DNA of 64,000 bases, taken from assembly GCA_000818945.1 (NCBI GenBank), contig KN805378.1, positions 267,523 through 331,522 on the forward strand, in the 5' to 3' direction. Position numbers and translations under genes: made by a program. Origin of the DNA: Schizochytrium sp. CCTCC M209059. Taxonomy: Eukaryota; Sar; Bigyra; Thraustochytrida; Thraustochytriidae. The notes below the pieces were generated by a model. That model did no database searches, was not told the origin of the DNA, and saw only the letters and a program-made list of their open reading frames with translations. Below, in pieces: positions 59,980 to 64,000 of this stretch (within the stretch, counting starts at the first letter, position 1; each line of letters starts with the position of its first letter).

Positions 59980-60762
59980 TCAGTGCTTCTCCTTTTTCGC
60001 CTTCTTTTCCTTCTTGGCTTTCTTTTCTTTCTTGGCTTTCTTTTCTTTCTTGACTTTCTTTTCCTTCTTGACCTTCTTCGCAGAAGGCTCGGCCTCGGCT
60101 GCATCCGCGTCCGCAAAACGAGAGCCCAGATCACTCTCGCGGACAGGGCCCAAGTCGGCATCAGCCATGGTACCTTCAATGAACCAGTCCGTCGGACTCG
60201 TTGTATCGACGGCATGGACTCGGAATGAGACACTTACGTCCGGAGCAAGAATATCTTCACTGTCTAACGAAGAGACATAGTTGCCTGTGGCGCCCGAGAA
60301 CTGATACCTGGACTGCAGTCGCTCCCGGATAATCGACACAGGAAAGGCACCAAACACAAGCAAGCCAATGTGTCCTGCCGACACTTGATTGATCCGGCCA
60401 GTCAAGCGAGACCCCTTGGAAGCCATGAACAGCAGTGCACGGTACTTGATACGATACCGAATCTCAGGACAGTCCTCGAATACCGCTCCGTGACTGCCTT
60501 CTACACGGAGGCTCGAATAGGAAAGCATCACACCACCAAAACGAGCGTCATACTTGAGAAGTCGGTCGTTCAAAAGCTCAGTTGCACCCAGATGCGCGCG
60601 ACCCAGATAGGCCGGCGGCAAGCTTACAGTCGACTCAAGCTTGGCAATACGAAAGGGTGAATCGGTTGCAGGCACGCTGCTCACAGAATCGGAACGTGCG
60701 CGCTTCCGCCCTGCAGTCGCAGGCCCGGAAGAAATCACATCTGCTACAGCACTAGAGAGCAT
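59980..60762 (-). CDS. RPA43: RNA polymerase I subunit RPA43-like
   Basis: 260 residues from the ATG at 60762. Subunit A43 forms the Pol I stalk and contacts the initiation factor Rrn3. The conserved N-terminal part is recognisable (VSLPPAYLGRAHLGATELL, LLKYDARFGGVMLSYSSLRV), followed by the OB-fold part (GSRLTGRINQVSAGHIGLLVFGAFPVSI) with the typical 'NxVSxxHIGLLV' core. The tail is a Lys-rich repeat (KKEKKAKKEKK), common in nucleolar subunits. The basic tail is encoded by a TTCTTT-type repeat at 59990-60075. A CACAG precedes the ATG, so a 5' exon in the UTR is possible. Confidence 0.85.
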   Translation of the reverse strand: MLSSAVADVISSGPATAGRKRARSDSVSSVPATDSPFRIAKLESTVSLPPAYLGRAHLGATELLNDRLLKYDARFGGVMLSYSSLRVEGSHGAVFEDCPEIRYRIKYRALLFMASKGSRLTGRINQVSAGHIGLLVFGAFPVSIIRERLQSRYQFSGATGNYVSSLDSEDILAPDVSVSFRVHAVDTTSPTDWFIEGTMADADLGPVRESDLGSRFADADAAEAEPSAKKVKKEKKVKKEKKAKKEKKAKKEKKAKKEKH

Positions 60763-63225
<2,463 letters not shown>

Positions 63226-63357
63226 ATGGGTCGTCGCGTTCGCGCGTCACGTCAAGGAAAGGACGTCGACCGCGCCGAGAACTATGAGGAAGACGACGAA
63301 GAAGAGCATCAAGAAGATGATGCTCACGAGGGCGGTGAGGGCGACGATGATGAGAAT

Positions 63358-63389
<32 letters not shown>

Positions 63390-64000
63390 TGAGGAGTTCG
63401 GCAGAGGCCAAAAGCGAAAGGCACTCGGTCTCGGTGATTGGGTCGGCGGCGAATGGGAAGTGGAGGCCATCGTCAAGGGCGCCGCTGCGAAACAGCAAAA
63501 AATCCTCCGGGAAACGGTCTCGGATTCGGTTCCGGATAAAATAAAGGGACTCGAGGACGCAGACAGCCGAAAACTCATCAGCGAAGTCATGCGCTACATC
63601 CTCTTTAGAAACCTAGCGCGCAAGCCATGCCGGACGTCCCACATTGTCGAACAAGTCATCAAGCCCAGCAACATTGAGGTCGCTACCAGCCAGCGCAAAA
63701 CCCTCCTCGCCATCATCCAGCATCGCTTCGCCGACGTATTTGGTTATCATCTCGTGAGTTCATCGGACGCGCCAGGGGAAAAAGTCCAGGACGAAAACTG
63801 GATGCTTCTTAGCCTCAACGAGTCGCCTGAACTGCGAAAGGACAGAGGTAAAGAAAACGAAGCCAACCCCGTTCACGGCATGGCCATGGTCATCCTTTCG
63901 CTCATCATGCTCAACGATGGGGCCATCTCTGAAAAGAAGCTCACAGAAGAGCTTGGTAAGCTCGGCGTTCCGGCAACATCGGAAAAGTCTGGAAAAAGCA
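63226..64000 (+). CDS. NSMCE3: MAGE-domain protein, SMC5/6 complex subunit NSE3-like (3' end outside window)
   Basis: 258 complete codons from the ATG at 63226 to the window edge. The N-terminus is short and basic, then very acidic, with a GAC/GAG run (63340-63400) encoding alternating Asp/Glu. From about residue 115 the MAGE homology domain is clear: ISEVMRYILFRNLARKPC, then RKTLLAIIQHRFADVFGY, and GMAMVILSLIMLNDGAISEKKL for the second winged helix. In protists with a single MAGE gene this is NSE3, which binds the E3 ligase NSE1 and kleisin NSE4 in the SMC5/6 DNA-repair complex. The rest of the gene lies beyond the window. Confidence 0.88.

Overview
This is a eukaryotic nuclear window, GC-rich and intron-poor. 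The combination of very long single-exon genes, a Tudor-like 'RTxPGxNKxGG' module that I associate with stramenopiles, a malic enzyme with a plant/protist-type 'DSKG' strand, kinesin-13, and intergenic DNA full of tetranucleotide microsatellites fits a stramenopile protist, most likely a thraustochytrid (Labyrinthulomycetes; Aurantiochytrium/Schizochytrium/Hondaea-like). The taxon is an inference from gene content; no marker gene is present to prove it. Coordinates were checked against real ATG codons: several long frames open on TTG or GTG, and I moved those starts to the first in-frame ATG.

Layout. 1-3926 (-): 3'-truncated EF-hand/WD40 protein of the axonemal WDY/CFAP337 type. 4847-9703 (+): myosin with a long disordered tail. 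10153-12000 (-): malic enzyme. 12001-15234: microsatellite-rich spacer. 15235-19284 (-): phosphatidylinositol-phosphate kinase with a PX domain inside the kinase fold. 20121-21602 (+): AAAP amino-acid transporter. 21793-24141 (-): kinesin-13. 25329-33113 (+): 2594-residue EF-hand/C2/coiled-coil protein carrying a degenerate kinesin motor. 33188-34450 (-): three-exon DNAJC11-like gene. 35132-36133 (+): MIT-domain protein. 36764-38044 (-): two Tudor-like modules plus an MCM3-like winged helix. 39723-40187 (-): small secreted/membrane protein. 40860-41864 (+): Cys-rich ORF. 42225-43634 (-): type II membrane sulfotransferase.

The accessory stretch 43.9-55.9 kb holds a 564-bp (CTTG)n array, a two-copy 0.7-0.8 kb tandem duplication, a probable scramblase-like multi-exon gene fragment, an FG-GAP surface protein (47345-48838 -), and about 7 kb of gene-poor GC-rich DNA with a 738-bp assembly gap. 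The right end returns to housekeeping genes: an SCP/FCP-type phosphatase (55908-57011 +), DPH2 (58020-59606 +), RNA polymerase I subunit RPA43 (59980-60762 -), a second long array (AAGC)n, and the start of an NSE3/MAGE gene that runs off the window (63226-64000 +).

The genes do not form an operon-like system. Cytoskeletal and membrane-trafficking functions recur (axonemal WD40, myosin, PI4P/PI5P kinase, kinesin-13, pseudokinesin, MIT protein), but no shared regulation is visible. The most novel material is architectural: the PX-in-PIPK fusion, the C2/EF-hand pseudokinesin with exact 276-bp repeats, and the Tudor-Tudor-MCM3 winged-helix protein.
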